This document shows positions 24,409-31,817 of a stretch of 41,012 nucleotides of DNA, in pieces. This DNA is from WAOL01 sp964399035. GTDB taxonomy: Archaea > Thermoproteota > Thermoprotei_A > Sulfolobales > NBVN01. How positions within the stretch are numbered: the stretch's first letter is position 1; every line of letters starts with the position of its first letter. A model generated the notes under the pieces. It worked only from the letters and a program-made list of their open reading frames with translations, was not told the origin of the DNA and searched no databases. The DNA lies in assembly GCA_964399035.1 (NCBI GenBank), contig CAYNPH010000082.1, positions 1 through 41,012 on the forward strand, given 5' to 3'. Both the position numbers and the translations under genes were made by a program.

Positions 24409-24762
24409 ATGGACTTCAAGCAGGTAATACTTGTCAGGACAGACATTAGGATGAGCCGGGGGAAGTTAGCTGCACAGGTGGCGCATGCAGCGGTCGCGGC
24501 TGCGTTCGAGGCTTACAGAGTAAAGCGGGAATGGTTTGAGAGGTGGTTCGATGAAGGTCAGAAGAAGGTTGTCCTGAAGGGAGGATCGGAGGAGGACCTC
24601 CTTTTCTATTACAATAAGGCTAAGGATATGGGGTTACCTGCGGTCATCATAAGGGATGCTGGTCATACAGAGCTTCTCCCAGGAACGCTAACGACCGTGG
24701 GCATAGGGCCGGCTCCGTCTGAGATTGTGGATAAGGTGACGGGGAACCTGAAGCTTCTTTGA
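24409..24762 (+). CDS. pth2: Peptidyl-tRNA hydrolase, archaeal type
   Basis: The protein of about 117 residues matches Pth2: KQVILVRTDIRMSRGKLAAQ, VAHAAVAAAFEA, QKKVVLKGGSEEDL, then VIIRDAGHTELLPGTLTTVG and IGPAPSEIVDKVTGNLKLL. It frees peptides from tRNAs that drop off the ribosome. I choose the ATG at 24409 because AGGTGA at 24398-24403 sits 5-6 bases before it; an in-frame GTG at 24400 would add three residues. The gene overlaps truD by 4 bases (TTGA). The length is the family norm. Confidence 0.95.
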   Translation: MDFKQVILVRTDIRMSRGKLAAQVAHAAVAAAFEAYRVKREWFERWFDEGQKKVVLKGGSEEDLLFYYNKAKDMGLPAVIIRDAGHTELLPGTLTTVGIGPAPSEIVDKVTGNLKLL

Positions 24763-25985
24763 CGGAGGGGTGTGTATTGCCTGCGTACGAAGTTAGCAGG
24801 AATGAACTGGATAAATTCGTAGGTATGACGGTCTACGGGAGGCCGGAGATCTACATAGATTCAGAGGCTACCTTCAAATTCACGCCAGCATCATTTAAGG
24901 TATTTGAGGTGGGGGATGACGGGTCTATAGCATCACCACTAAGCGACACTGAAGGTGAGTACATATGCAAACGCAGGGAATCCGTCAGGTATGTCCTATG
25001 TAAGGTGGGTGTCTCAACCAAGGATGCGGTTGACGCCCTTACACGGGCAATGGGTGTGAGAGTGGGTTACGCCGGCCTAAAGGACGTTAACGCCTTCACA
25101 TGTCAGTACGTAACCGTTAAGTGTAGGCCAGGGCTTCGTTTAAAGAAGAAGTACATATTATTAGATGGTGCTGCCCGTTTCTACTTCAAGGATGTCAGAC
25201 AGTTCATGATAAAACGTGGTGACTTAGAAGGCAATGTGTTCGAAGTTACTATAGATGAGATTAGCCATGTAGAGGAGAGTGTACTGCGCAGGGCCCTGCA
25301 GGTAATGTCAACAGCGCCTTTCCCGAACTTCTATGGGTACCAGAGGTTCGGGTCTCGGAGACCCGTGTCTCATATTGTTGGGCAAAAACTCCTTGAAGGA
25401 GACTATAAGGGGGCTGTCGACGCCTTACTGGCACCCACGGCAATAGATAACGAGTCGCGGAGGGTACTAAAGGCGAGGAAAGCCTACGCAAGGGGGGACT
25501 TAAGGGAGTCCTACGCACTGTTTCCAAAGTCCTTTCACTTAGAGCGTCGAGTGTTGAGGGCGATTATGCATGGCAAATCCTTCAGGGAGGCTCTGATGAC
25601 ATTAAGTCCGTGGTATCTGAGGTTCTTCGTTGAGGCTTATCAAGCTTACCTGTTTAACCTTGCCTTGAGCAAGGCGATAGCGTACTCGGATGGTCTAGAT
25701 AATTTAGTATCCAAATGTGAGGTGTTCCCTCTACCTAAGCCCGGGTTGAGTAAGGACGAGTGTACACGTTACGTCGTATCGGTAATGAAGGAAGCTAACT
25801 TCAAAGCTCTCAGTGAGTTCAGGAAATTCCTTCGTAGTGGAGCAAGGGAAACATACTTTAATGTTCACAAGCTGTCTTGGGAAGTAGTTGATGAGAGACT
25901 CTTAATGCGCTTCATGTTACGCCCAGCAACCTACGCTAGTGTATTGCTTCGTGAATTCTTGAGAGGAGGATTGAAGTTAACCTAA
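24759..25985 (+). CDS. truD: tRNA pseudouridine synthase TruD
   Basis: The 408-residue protein has the TruD signatures: YVLCKVGVSTKDAVDAL, then VRVGYAGLKDVNAFTCQYVT with catalytic Asp109, then GNVFEVTI, and FPNFYGYQRFGSRRPVSHIV with the NFYGYQRFG block. A later QAYLFNLALSKAI fits the family. TruD makes pseudouridine at position 13 of tRNA, and archaeal and eukaryotic members (Pus7) may also act at position 35. The TTG start overlaps the pth2 stop by 4 bases, supporting translational coupling. Archaeal TruD is often about this size and carries the inserted domain seen between the two catalytic halves. Confidence 0.94.
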   Translation: MTEGCVLPAYEVSRNELDKFVGMTVYGRPEIYIDSEATFKFTPASFKVFEVGDDGSIASPLSDTEGEYICKRRESVRYVLCKVGVSTKDAVDALTRAMGVRVGYAGLKDVNAFTCQYVTVKCRPGLRLKKKYILLDGAARFYFKDVRQFMIKRGDLEGNVFEVTIDEISHVEESVLRRALQVMSTAPFPNFYGYQRFGSRRPVSHIVGQKLLEGDYKGAVDALLAPTAIDNESRRVLKARKAYARGDLRESYALFPKSFHLERRVLRAIMHGKSFREALMTLSPWYLRFFVEAYQAYLFNLALSKAIAYSDGLDNLVSKCEVFPLPKPGLSKDECTRYVVSVMKEANFKALSEFRKFLRSGARETYFNVHKLSWEVVDERLLMRFMLRPATYASVLLREFLRGGLKLT

Positions 25986-25986
25986 C

Positions 25987-26505
25987 TTAGATACCTGTTC
26001 TAATTCTGACGTTCATACCTGTTATCTTGGAGAGTAGGTCCTCTAGCACGGTGGTGTTCGCTGGGAGGTACCTGCTGTCTGACCTAGGTATCCTCACGAT
26101 GTGCTCGACAGTACCATCAGGCAACCATAGAGTGTTCACGCCGATAACCCTGGCGGGATACATGAGCTGTCGCGCTATCTCACGTAAGTCTCCGTGAGCC
26201 TTATTAATGACCCTTACTCTAGTGTTTAGTCTCTCGCTTAGCGCTCTTCCTAGCCTTCCAAGGATCCTTGGGTGGATGTTGGAGTCGGTGGACTCTATGA
26301 TAAGTACTAGCATGTTGCGGGTCAGTATTGATTTGACGTACTTCGCGTCCTTAAGGAATTTGAAATCAGGTCTCTCCTCTAAGTTCAGTAGCTCCCTCAT
26401 AACATCTACTTCGTACTTCTCTACTTCCCCACTTTCCACTAGGCGTTGACATCTGGGACACAGCACACCCGTCCGCACACAGACGTGATCTAGCGGTATC
26501 CTCAC
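25987..26505 (-). CDS. Archaeal NusA-like KH protein with zinc motif
   Basis: The 172-residue protein begins MRIPLDHVCVRTGVLCPRCQ, a zinc-type cysteine set, and continues with a linker and KH-like segments. LTRNMLVLIIESTDSNIHPR is followed by ILGRLGRALSERLNTRVRVI (GxxG-like loop in GRLG), then ARQLMYPARVIGVNTLWLPD and a final domain. This corresponds to the archaeal transcription elongation factor NusA-like proteins with an added metal site. It would bind RNA; a role in rRNA transcription or ribosome assembly is inferred from the family. It is convergent with truD (1 base apart) and divergent from the eL40 gene, with TATA-like elements for both in the gap. Confidence 0.75.
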   Translation of the reverse strand: MRIPLDHVCVRTGVLCPRCQRLVESGEVEKYEVDVMRELLNLEERPDFKFLKDAKYVKSILTRNMLVLIIESTDSNIHPRILGRLGRALSERLNTRVRVINKAHGDLREIARQLMYPARVIGVNTLWLPDGTVEHIVRIPRSDSRYLPANTTVLEDLLSKITGMNVRIRTGI

Positions 26506-26607
26506 TTCGTATCAACTCGCTACCTAACTTTGTTTTCACTAACCACACTTGGATCTAACCTTTAAACCTTTCGCGTTTTGCACCTACCTAGACTGGGTAA
26601 GGTAAGG

Positions 26608-26615
26608 CTTTAAAG
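26608..26615 (+). promoter_or_regulatory. TATA box for the eL40 gene
   Basis: CTTTAAAG stands about 35-42 bases before the GTG start at 26650, with purines upstream that could serve as the BRE. A second element, AAGGTTTAAAGG on the minus strand at 26559-26570, is placed for the divergent NusA-like gene. Confidence 0.45.
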
Positions 26616-26649
26616 TCCTCAGTTAACCTAAGGGCAGGGTGAGTGAAAG

Positions 26650-26811
26650 GTGCCCATAACGGATCCAGAGTTACTGAAGATTGTTGAAGCAAGGGTGCTG
26701 AACAAGATGGTCTGTCGTAGGTGTGGGGCGCTGAACCCTGTGGGAGCTAGGAAGTGTCGCAGGTGTGGGAGCAAGGACTTAAGACCTAAGAGGAAGAAGC
26801 TAGGCAGGTAA
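26650..26811 (+). CDS. rpl40e: Ribosomal protein eL40
   Basis: This 53-codon gene begins at a GTG and reads MPITDPELLKIVEARVLNKM, then VCRRCGALNPVGARKCRRCG, then SKDLRPKRKKLGR. The four cysteines in two CxxC pairs form the zinc ribbon of eL40, a large-subunit protein that in eukaryotes is made fused to ubiquitin and in archaea stands alone. The length is exactly that of archaeal homologues. A GGTGAG ribosome site at 26638-26643 precedes it. It stands alone between the NusA-like gene and a nucleotidyltransferase-like gene. Confidence 0.95.
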   Translation: MPITDPELLKIVEARVLNKMVCRRCGALNPVGARKCRRCGSKDLRPKRKKLGR

Positions 26812-26854
26812 TTCACTTAAGTTTCTCTTACACCTACTTTATTTAAACTGATTA

Positions 26855-27433
26855 TCATATGAGAATTTCTGAATCTCTAAGTCTCTTGATTATTAATTTA
26901 GACTCGTACTCATCAAAGAGGGAAAGCCTCTGACGAAGTAACTCCCTACGTATCTTGAGTTTCCCATTCTTAATTAAGTCGGACAGATACCTGAGGTCCT
27001 CTAAATCCTGGTCGCGGCCAGCCTTAGCCTTTAGGATCAAGTAATCCTCAACACGTATCATCCTTACATCAACGCCGGCTATAGATAACGTTTCAGCATC
27101 ATCAAGTATCTCCTGAGGCACATAGAAGTCGTAAATATTCTCATGCAACTCTACTGTAATTTCCTCTTCATCAATTGGGCACTTGAGTTGGGGGCCGCCC
27201 CACTCATTTTGACCTAGGAAACATCCAAGGGCCTCCGCAGCGTTAAGCACAACGTCCTCATCAAAGGATGGCATTATGTTTGTGGTGAATAAATCCACAT
27301 CATCCTCTAATTCATGAAACCCCAAACGCACCATGTACACGGTACTACCTATTACAACACCATCTATTCCATTCTCACGTAACTGTACTATTGCCTTAGC
27401 CAAGGATTTCCTGCTATATCCCATCGCTACCAC
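26855..27433 (-). CDS. Nucleotidyltransferase-fold protein
   Basis: The 192-residue protein has the core of a Pol-beta-like nucleotidyltransferase. IDGVVIGSTVYMVRLGF contains the GS motif, and ELEDDVDLFTTN provides the D-x-D pair. A third acidic position is probably in EITVELHENIYDFYV. The rest is helical (VEDYLILKAKAGRDQDLEDL), as in the family of stand-alone transferases often found with toxin-antitoxin systems. No partner toxin is next to it, so a stand-alone role is also possible. It precedes tRNA-Cys on the opposite strand. The substrate is unknown. Confidence 0.7.
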   Translation of the reverse strand: MVAMGYSRKSLAKAIVQLRENGIDGVVIGSTVYMVRLGFHELEDDVDLFTTNIMPSFDEDVVLNAAEALGCFLGQNEWGGPQLKCPIDEEEITVELHENIYDFYVPQEILDDAETLSIAGVDVRMIRVEDYLILKAKAGRDQDLEDLRYLSDLIKNGKLKIRRELLRQRLSLFDEYESKLIIKRLRDSEILI

Positions 27434-27473
27434 CCATACCTAACCCTACGTACCTAGACTAGCAGGAATTAAA

Positions 27474-27480
27474 CTTTATA
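27474..27480 (+). promoter_or_regulatory. TATA box of tRNA-Cys
   Basis: CTTTATA ends 26 bases before the first base of tRNA-Cys, the standard archaeal spacing, and is preceded by an A/G-rich stretch that can act as the BRE. Confidence 0.55.
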
Positions 27481-27506
27481 GCCCACCCAAACATGACTAT
27501 CACGGG

Positions 27507-27604
27507 GCCGGGGTGGCCGAGTGGTCTAAGGCGGCGGGCTGCAGTGGTTAAAGCGCTACCCGCAGTAACCCGCTTTTCCGCGGGTTCGAATCCCGCCCCC
27601 GGCT
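27507..27604 (+). tRNA. tRNA-Cys(GCA) with 23-base intron
   Basis: Acceptor arms GCCGGGG and CCCCGGC pair perfectly, the discriminator is T (U73, a cysteine identity base) and CCA is encoded to 27607. The anticodon stem GCGGG/CCCGC encloses a loop interrupted after position 37. The intron spans 27545-27567. The splice site is a textbook bulge-helix-bulge: the 4-base-pair helix is CTGC (27539-27542) with GCAG (27562-27565), and the 3-base bulges are AG|T and TA|A. After splicing the anticodon is GCA. A short variable loop rules out a Ser or Leu tRNA. Confidence 0.95.
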
Positions 27605-27671
27605 CCATTATAGTACCCTATACTAAGGATTACTCACTATGAAATGATATTACTTTGTAGGTTTAACGAAA

Positions 27672-28718
27672 TTACCTTCCTTTTGGATTCCTTAACTGTG
27701 AGTTGTCATTGTTTAGCGAGTATATGGTATTCAGATCTATGATATAGTACTTTCCTTTTGTTTGGTCGTATATTACATCGTTACGATGTTCGTTCGCGAT
27801 TGTTATGAAGTCCTCTATATTGTGGAGTGTTACTTCTGCTACGCCCGAGTTATCTACGGTTCCTTTAATTAGTTTGCCCTTAAGCCGCTCTTTTAAGATC
27901 TCTTCAAGGTCTTTCCTTTCTTCTTTACCCTGTTTTAGTAGTAATCCTATAGAGATTGCTGTAGTTATTCCTAAAATTACGGAGAGTGGTAGTAATGTTG
28001 CTCTAGCTGATGAAGTTGGTACCTCTAGGCCCATGATGTTGGCCGTTGTTGGTGACTTTAGTGTTGTTGAGTTTTCCTTCACGTCTCTGAGGTTCTTAGC
28101 TATTACGTAGGTTCTTCCGTCGTCGTTTATTTGGAGTGTTATGGTGGGGCTTATCCTTGAACGCAGTGTTCTGTTAGGTAGTGCAGTCTCTATTGATGTG
28201 TCCATAGTTATTGTGATGTTGTGCTTGTCTCGTCGGACACCTATTTCCTTCTCTATTATCGTGATGTCCCTTAACACTCTAGTGAAGTTTATGCTTACAC
28301 ATGCTGTGAAACTATTTGTTTGATTGTTGTTTTCGTAAAGCACTCTTTCTAGGTCTATAACCTTGCCCCATCCCTCACTCCTCAGCACTGCCCCAGGCTT
28401 TACCTCATACTTACTATTGAGTGCTGGTGGGCTTGATTTAATGCTATACACGAAGCATATGCTCAGGTCCTTCACTAGTCTAGTGTAGAGCGGTTCGCCA
28501 GTACCCACATTACTTCTGTTGCCATAAAGCAAGGAGGGTTTAACTGAAGCATTGTATGAGATCTCAACGACGTGCTCCACCTTATAATTCCTAACAGTGT
28601 ATGCTCGGTATTCAGGTGTTCTATAAGCAATAACTAGGTTCATTAACGTTAATGTAAGTAGCGCAAGTAATATAACTGAAATCACCTGCACATACTTAGT
28701 CTTATTCTTCCTCACCAA
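27672..28718 (-). CDS. DUF5305 membrane protein of the filament locus
   Basis: The 348-residue protein has an N-terminal membrane segment (about 11-31), a ~190-residue extracellular part rich in Asn, Thr and Ser with several N-glycosylation sites, a second membrane segment (about 237-258) and a charged cytoplasmic tail. RTPEYRAYTVRNYKVEHVV and the SYNASVKPSLLYG segment fit the DUF5305 family. In archaea, DUF5305 genes occur beside SipW-like peptidases and TasA/camelysin-type filament proteins, as here. The gene overlaps the signal-peptidase gene by 7 bases, so the two are coupled. A role in anchoring or assembling filaments is inferred. Confidence 0.8.
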   Translation of the reverse strand: MVRKNKTKYVQVISVILLALLTLTLMNLVIAYRTPEYRAYTVRNYKVEHVVEISYNASVKPSLLYGNRSNVGTGEPLYTRLVKDLSICFVYSIKSSPPALNSKYEVKPGAVLRSEGWGKVIDLERVLYENNNQTNSFTACVSINFTRVLRDITIIEKEIGVRRDKHNITITMDTSIETALPNRTLRSRISPTITLQINDDGRTYVIAKNLRDVKENSTTLKSPTTANIMGLEVPTSSARATLLPLSVILGITTAISIGLLLKQGKEERKDLEEILKERLKGKLIKGTVDNSGVAEVTLHNIEDFITIANEHRNDVIYDQTKGKYYIIDLNTIYSLNNDNSQLRNPKGR

Positions 28719-29995
28719 AGTTTTACGACCTCCAACTGAAGTATGATAATGTACAGAAGCACCGTTAGGGATATAAGCAAGGCGCTCATAGTTACGAACC
28801 CGCCAACATTTTTCATTAGTAGCACTACTGGCATGCCCACTAAGGGCACTTTAAGCGTCATCTTACCAACAACATACTTCTGAGGAACTGGGTTAGGATC
28901 CGCAGCGTCATTAGCGTCTCCTTTAAAGATGTAGAATTTTGTGTCGTTGTCCTGCACTATGTCTATGACTCGGTGAATAATCAAGGATCTCTCACCGAAA
29001 TACACTGCGATGGTACCATTCTGGAGTTCACGTGCCGGTGTCACTAGCACTACGTCCCCTACATTTAGCGTCGGGACCATGCTACCACTAGTAACTACGG
29101 TTAACCTAGCTCCCGTGACTAGCAGAAATATTATACCACACGCTATGGCAAGGTTAATGATGATCAAGGCAGTATGAAGTGCCTTTCTTATCATTCCCGT
29201 CCCTGAGCGCTTACTTAGGATTAGATCATAAACTTCTCTAAGGCTTAACCGCCTACTTCGAGACACCCATAATACTGTCAACTGCAATAGCGATGTCAGC
29301 ATGTATGCCAAGGATCTAATATGTCCCTGCTGAACGGGAAGAACCGGTGTTACGAATATGTAGGATCTAACTAACGACACGTAAATTATGGAAGGTATTG
29401 AACCACCCACGTAGGCTAACGTTGTAAGTACAGCGTTCTCTGCAACTAACGGAAAGAACCTGTTAATAGCAAATGATACGGCACTCTCAGAGCCTAGCGG
29501 GAAGAGCGAGAACAGCCTAGTTACAGGAATGTAGGCTAAGGTCATAATGATAGTAATCAGAATAATTAGAAGTGATCGTGTACTTAGGTTACGTAACCTA
29601 TCAATGCTAGACGCAAGGATCGCGCGTAAACTCTCAAGTGCTACAATCATTGGTAACGTTCTTAAAATATTTATTACGATATTGGTAATATTCACTGAGA
29701 GAAGATTTAATCCAAACCCTAGGCTTAAGCCCATAATTACATCCGTGCTGAGACGTAAGGACAGTAGCAGGAGAAGAATCAGTGGGAGTTTATCTTTTAT
29801 TGAGTTCCTAATCATGACCGTTGACTTTATCAGTAGCACCGCCCCAAGCAGCCATATGATTGCTGGCGTGACGTATGCTGACATCCCCCTTAGCTCCAGG
29901 AGAGGAACGAAGTAAGCAGCTATGACCGTGAGTATGCCCATAATAAGTGTGAGTGAAGCGTTTTCATCTTCTCCAGAGTTTCTTAGTTTGCACAC
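28712..29995 (-). CDS. Polytopic signal peptidase I (SipW-like, Ser/His type)
   Basis: The 427-residue protein has two parts. Residues 1-285 hold about eight hydrophobic segments, much more than a normal signal peptidase. Residues 295-400 hold the peptidase: LTVVTSGSMVPTLNVGDVVL with catalytic Ser305, then SLIIHRVIDI with His341, then FKGDANDAADP with Asp360. This is the ER/SipW type, where His replaces Lys. A last membrane segment follows. Typical archaeal enzymes are 150-200 residues. The gene stands between the filament-protein genes and the DUF5305 gene, so it is most likely the dedicated enzyme that trims their leaders. The function of the large membrane domain is unknown. Confidence 0.85.
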   Translation of the reverse strand: MCKLRNSGEDENASLTLIMGILTVIAAYFVPLLELRGMSAYVTPAIIWLLGAVLLIKSTVMIRNSIKDKLPLILLLLLSLRLSTDVIMGLSLGFGLNLLSVNITNIVINILRTLPMIVALESLRAILASSIDRLRNLSTRSLLIILITIIMTLAYIPVTRLFSLFPLGSESAVSFAINRFFPLVAENAVLTTLAYVGGSIPSIIYVSLVRSYIFVTPVLPVQQGHIRSLAYMLTSLLQLTVLWVSRSRRLSLREVYDLILSKRSGTGMIRKALHTALIIINLAIACGIIFLLVTGARLTVVTSGSMVPTLNVGDVVLVTPARELQNGTIAVYFGERSLIIHRVIDIVQDNDTKFYIFKGDANDAADPNPVPQKYVVGKMTLKVPLVGMPVVLLMKNVGGFVTMSALLISLTVLLYIIILQLEVVKLW

Positions 29996-30123
29996 GGTGC
30001 TTCAGTACCCCTTACTATAGATTTGTTATCTAAGTATATAAGTTCAAAATATATACATAAACTTCATGTAAAAATGAGGTTCATTTTACTAGCCTACATT
30101 ATTATCGTGGTATGTACCTCGTG

Positions 30124-30801
30124 TTAGACAGGTGTGGTTGACATTGCACTATCGTACTCGTTCCACTGGATTGCGTACATAGTTATTGATATTGTGAGGT
30201 TGGCGTTCTCCGGTGCGTCCTGTAGCACCACTATCTCAAGGCTGATGTCCGCGTAATCGCCTTTGTGTAGTTGCTTCCCAAAGTTGTCTCCCCACCATAT
30301 CAGCACGTCGGGCTTTCCGTCACCCGTTAAGTCTAACCTCAACCCAGTGCTGCTGGTGATTTCGTACGTAGTCTGACCGTGTATTACTACCTTCCAGATT
30401 TTCAGCGGTATTGTCCCAGCATTCTCTACTGCAAACGCTACGTGAGTGTAGTACCAGGGATATCCGTTATGTATTGTTATGTTTAGGGTATCAAGATCAC
30501 CGTCACCGTCATTGTCGTAGAACTGTGCTGACGTGCATCCCACGTCCTTAGCGTCATCTATCCTCTCAGCTCCAACGGAACCGTTGGTTAAGTACGTAGC
30601 GTTCCAGTCTAGGCTTCCTGTCCCACACTCATCCTTAACGATCTCGGAACCGGGCTTAAACCGCCAGTGTAGTTCACCGGTGCTTACACTCACGTTAATT
30701 CGTAGGGTCTCGGACCACATGGCCAAGGCCCCTGTTATTATGGCTACTATTAGTAGCGTGTAGGCTATAGGTTTCAGTATGTACGTATTACTCATTTCCA
30801 T
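30124..30801 (-). CDS. TasA/AbpA-like filament subunit (second paralogue)
   Basis: The 225-residue precursor has a short N-terminus, a hydrophobic leader (residues about 12-27) and then MWSETLRINVSVSTGELHW, the segment that in TasA, camelysin and archaeal bundling-pilus proteins follows the leader and begins the first strands. The remaining ~170 residues are a beta-sandwich with LNITIHNGYPWYYTHVAFAV, an acidic stretch (DNDGDGDLDT) that could bind calcium, and the terminal pattern ITMYAIQWNE shared with the next paralogue. Several N-x-S/T sites are present. The product would polymerise outside the cell by donor-strand exchange, as described for AbpA of Pyrobaculum. It lies between the first paralogue and the signal peptidase. 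Confidence 0.82.
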   Translation of the reverse strand: MEMSNTYILKPIAYTLLIVAIITGALAMWSETLRINVSVSTGELHWRFKPGSEIVKDECGTGSLDWNATYLTNGSVGAERIDDAKDVGCTSAQFYDNDGDGDLDTLNITIHNGYPWYYTHVAFAVENAGTIPLKIWKVVIHGQTTYEITSSTGLRLDLTGDGKPDVLIWWGDNFGKQLHKGDYADISLEIVVLQDAPENANLTISITMYAIQWNEYDSAMSTTPV

Positions 30802-30880
30802 ACACCTTACGCAAATCGTTGTGTGGTTTTATTCAAAATGTTTTTCATATTAGTTACACCTCATTTCTTCAACTACGTGC

Positions 30881-31441
30881 TTAGTCTCCCGATACTTCGT
30901 TCCACTGGGCGAAGACCAAGGTTACCTCGAAGGTGTAATCCTGGTTCTCACCAGCACCTTGTAGCACGTCTATTGTGAGTGTGTACGTTGAATTACTGCC
31001 GGGATGTATTTGCGTGGACTCTGGCTTGTCTAAGCTCACGGAGAGCGCGCTAGTAGGGTACTCGCTGATGCTACTACTGTACAGCTTCACCGGTATTGAA
31101 CCAATGTTATCCACCACTAGCGTTATCACGGCATGATAGCCTGGGTACGCATTCGTAATTGTGACATTCAGCTTAATCACGTCACCCTCGTTGTCGTACT
31201 TTTCTGCCTGTACGTAGCATTTTGCTACGTCCTTATCTTCATCGTTATTGAAATCTGAGTTCGGAATCTGGGGATCAGGTCCTGAGTCATTACATGTCCA
31301 GTTGCTCCATTTGACGTCAACTTCGCCAGTATTTACGTTTACGTTCACCTTTAAGGTCTCAGACCACATCGCAGCTACTGCGCCTATTGAGGCAACAAGT
31401 AGCGCGAGCGACGCGAGACTGAAGATCTGTGTCCTATTCAT
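30881..31441 (-). CDS. TasA/AbpA-like filament subunit (first paralogue)
   Basis: The 186-residue precursor has a hydrophobic leader (residues about 7-24) ending GAVAA, then MWSETLKVNVNVNTGEVDV. It shows the same arrangement as its neighbour and as bacterial TasA, where the leader ends before an aromatic residue and a -SGTL- or -TGEL-type turn. The body is a beta-sandwich: IKLNVTITNAYPGYHAVITL, then VVDNIGSIPVKLYSS, with YTFEVTLVFAQWNE at the end. An acidic Asn/Asp-rich loop (SDFNNDEDKD) may bind metal. As first gene, directly behind a TATA box, it is probably the major and most abundant subunit. The two paralogues share the opening and closing motifs but differ in the middle. Confidence 0.85.
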   Translation of the reverse strand: MNRTQIFSLASLALLVASIGAVAAMWSETLKVNVNVNTGEVDVKWSNWTCNDSGPDPQIPNSDFNNDEDKDVAKCYVQAEKYDNEGDVIKLNVTITNAYPGYHAVITLVVDNIGSIPVKLYSSSISEYPTSALSVSLDKPESTQIHPGSNSTYTLTIDVLQGAGENQDYTFEVTLVFAQWNEVSGD

Positions 31442-31469
31442 GGCTTTTTACCTGCAAGTATCCTTGAGT

Positions 31470-31486
31470 GTATATATGTATAAAAT
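31470..31486 (-). promoter_or_regulatory. Promoter of the filament operon
   Basis: On the minus strand the A+T block TTTTATACATATATA lies about 30-45 bases before the ATG at 31441 and is followed by GCAGGT, a plausible ribosome site about 8 bases before the start. Confidence 0.5.
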
Positions 31487-31583
31487 GTTGTGCAGATATA
31501 ATTTATAACAAAAATACGTAAATAAAATACGAACAAAATCTACATAGCAAAAGTACACCCATGCCCGCAGAGTTAAGGTAAGA

Positions 31584-31590
31584 CTTAATA
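31584..31590 (+). promoter_or_regulatory. TATA box of tRNA-Val(CAC)
   Basis: CTTAATA ends 27 bases before the first base of the tRNA gene, as expected for an archaeal promoter. It lies outside the integrated element, so the tRNA keeps its chromosomal promoter. Confidence 0.45.
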
Positions 31591-31617
31591 CCCTAACCAG
31601 TTTAAGAGGGTAATGGA

Positions 31618-31692
31618 GGGCCCGTCGTCTAGCCCGGTTAGGACGCCGCCCTCACACGGCGGAGGTCCGGGGTTCGAGTCCCCGCGGGCCCA
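31618..31692 (+). tRNA. tRNA-Val(CAC), attachment site of the integrated element
   Basis: The cloverleaf is complete, with acceptor GGGCCCG/CGGGCCC, anticodon loop CTCACAC (anticodon CAC) and T arm GGTTCGAGTC. The discriminator is A and CCA is encoded to 31695. The part from the anticodon loop to the end is repeated at 40216-40256, so an element entered here and restored the 3' half. Only the first anticodon base distinguishes it from tRNA-Val(GAC) at 6849. Confidence 0.97.
31651..31691 (+). repeat. attL core, inside tRNA-Val(CAC)
   Basis: The left copy of the 41-base direct repeat starts at the first base of the anticodon loop and runs to the last base of the acceptor stem. The following bases (ACCA) differ from attR (GCCA). 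Confidence 0.88.
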
Positions 31693-31718
31693 CCAAACTT
31701 ATATACTACCCATCTTCT

Positions 31719-31817
31719 ATGCATATCATCAATGAGTACTTATTCATATTTAATTCTACCATGCATATCACCATTATCCACAATGCATATCACATATTAC
31801 TTTCAAAGTGCATATCA
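31719..31817 (+). repeat. Four direct repeats (A/G)TGCATATCA near attL
   Basis: ATGCATATCA occurs at 31719-31728, 31761-31770 and 31783-31792, and GTGCATATCA at 31808-31817. The spacings are 42, 22 and 25 bases. Their place between the att core and the recombinase suggests arm-type binding sites for the recombinase or an autoregulatory operator. They overlap the only in-frame ATG codons at the head of the recombinase frame. Confidence 0.7.

Noticed and set aside
27507..27604. Reading the interrupted tRNA as a class II Ser or Leu tRNA with a long variable arm
   Set aside because: The extra bases form a perfect bulge-helix-bulge intron, and the mature molecule has a short variable loop, anticodon GCA and U73, which is tRNA-Cys.
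31719..31817. CRISPR-like array
   Set aside because: The units are only 10 bases, spacings are irregular (42, 22, 25) and no cas adaptation or interference genes are next to them.
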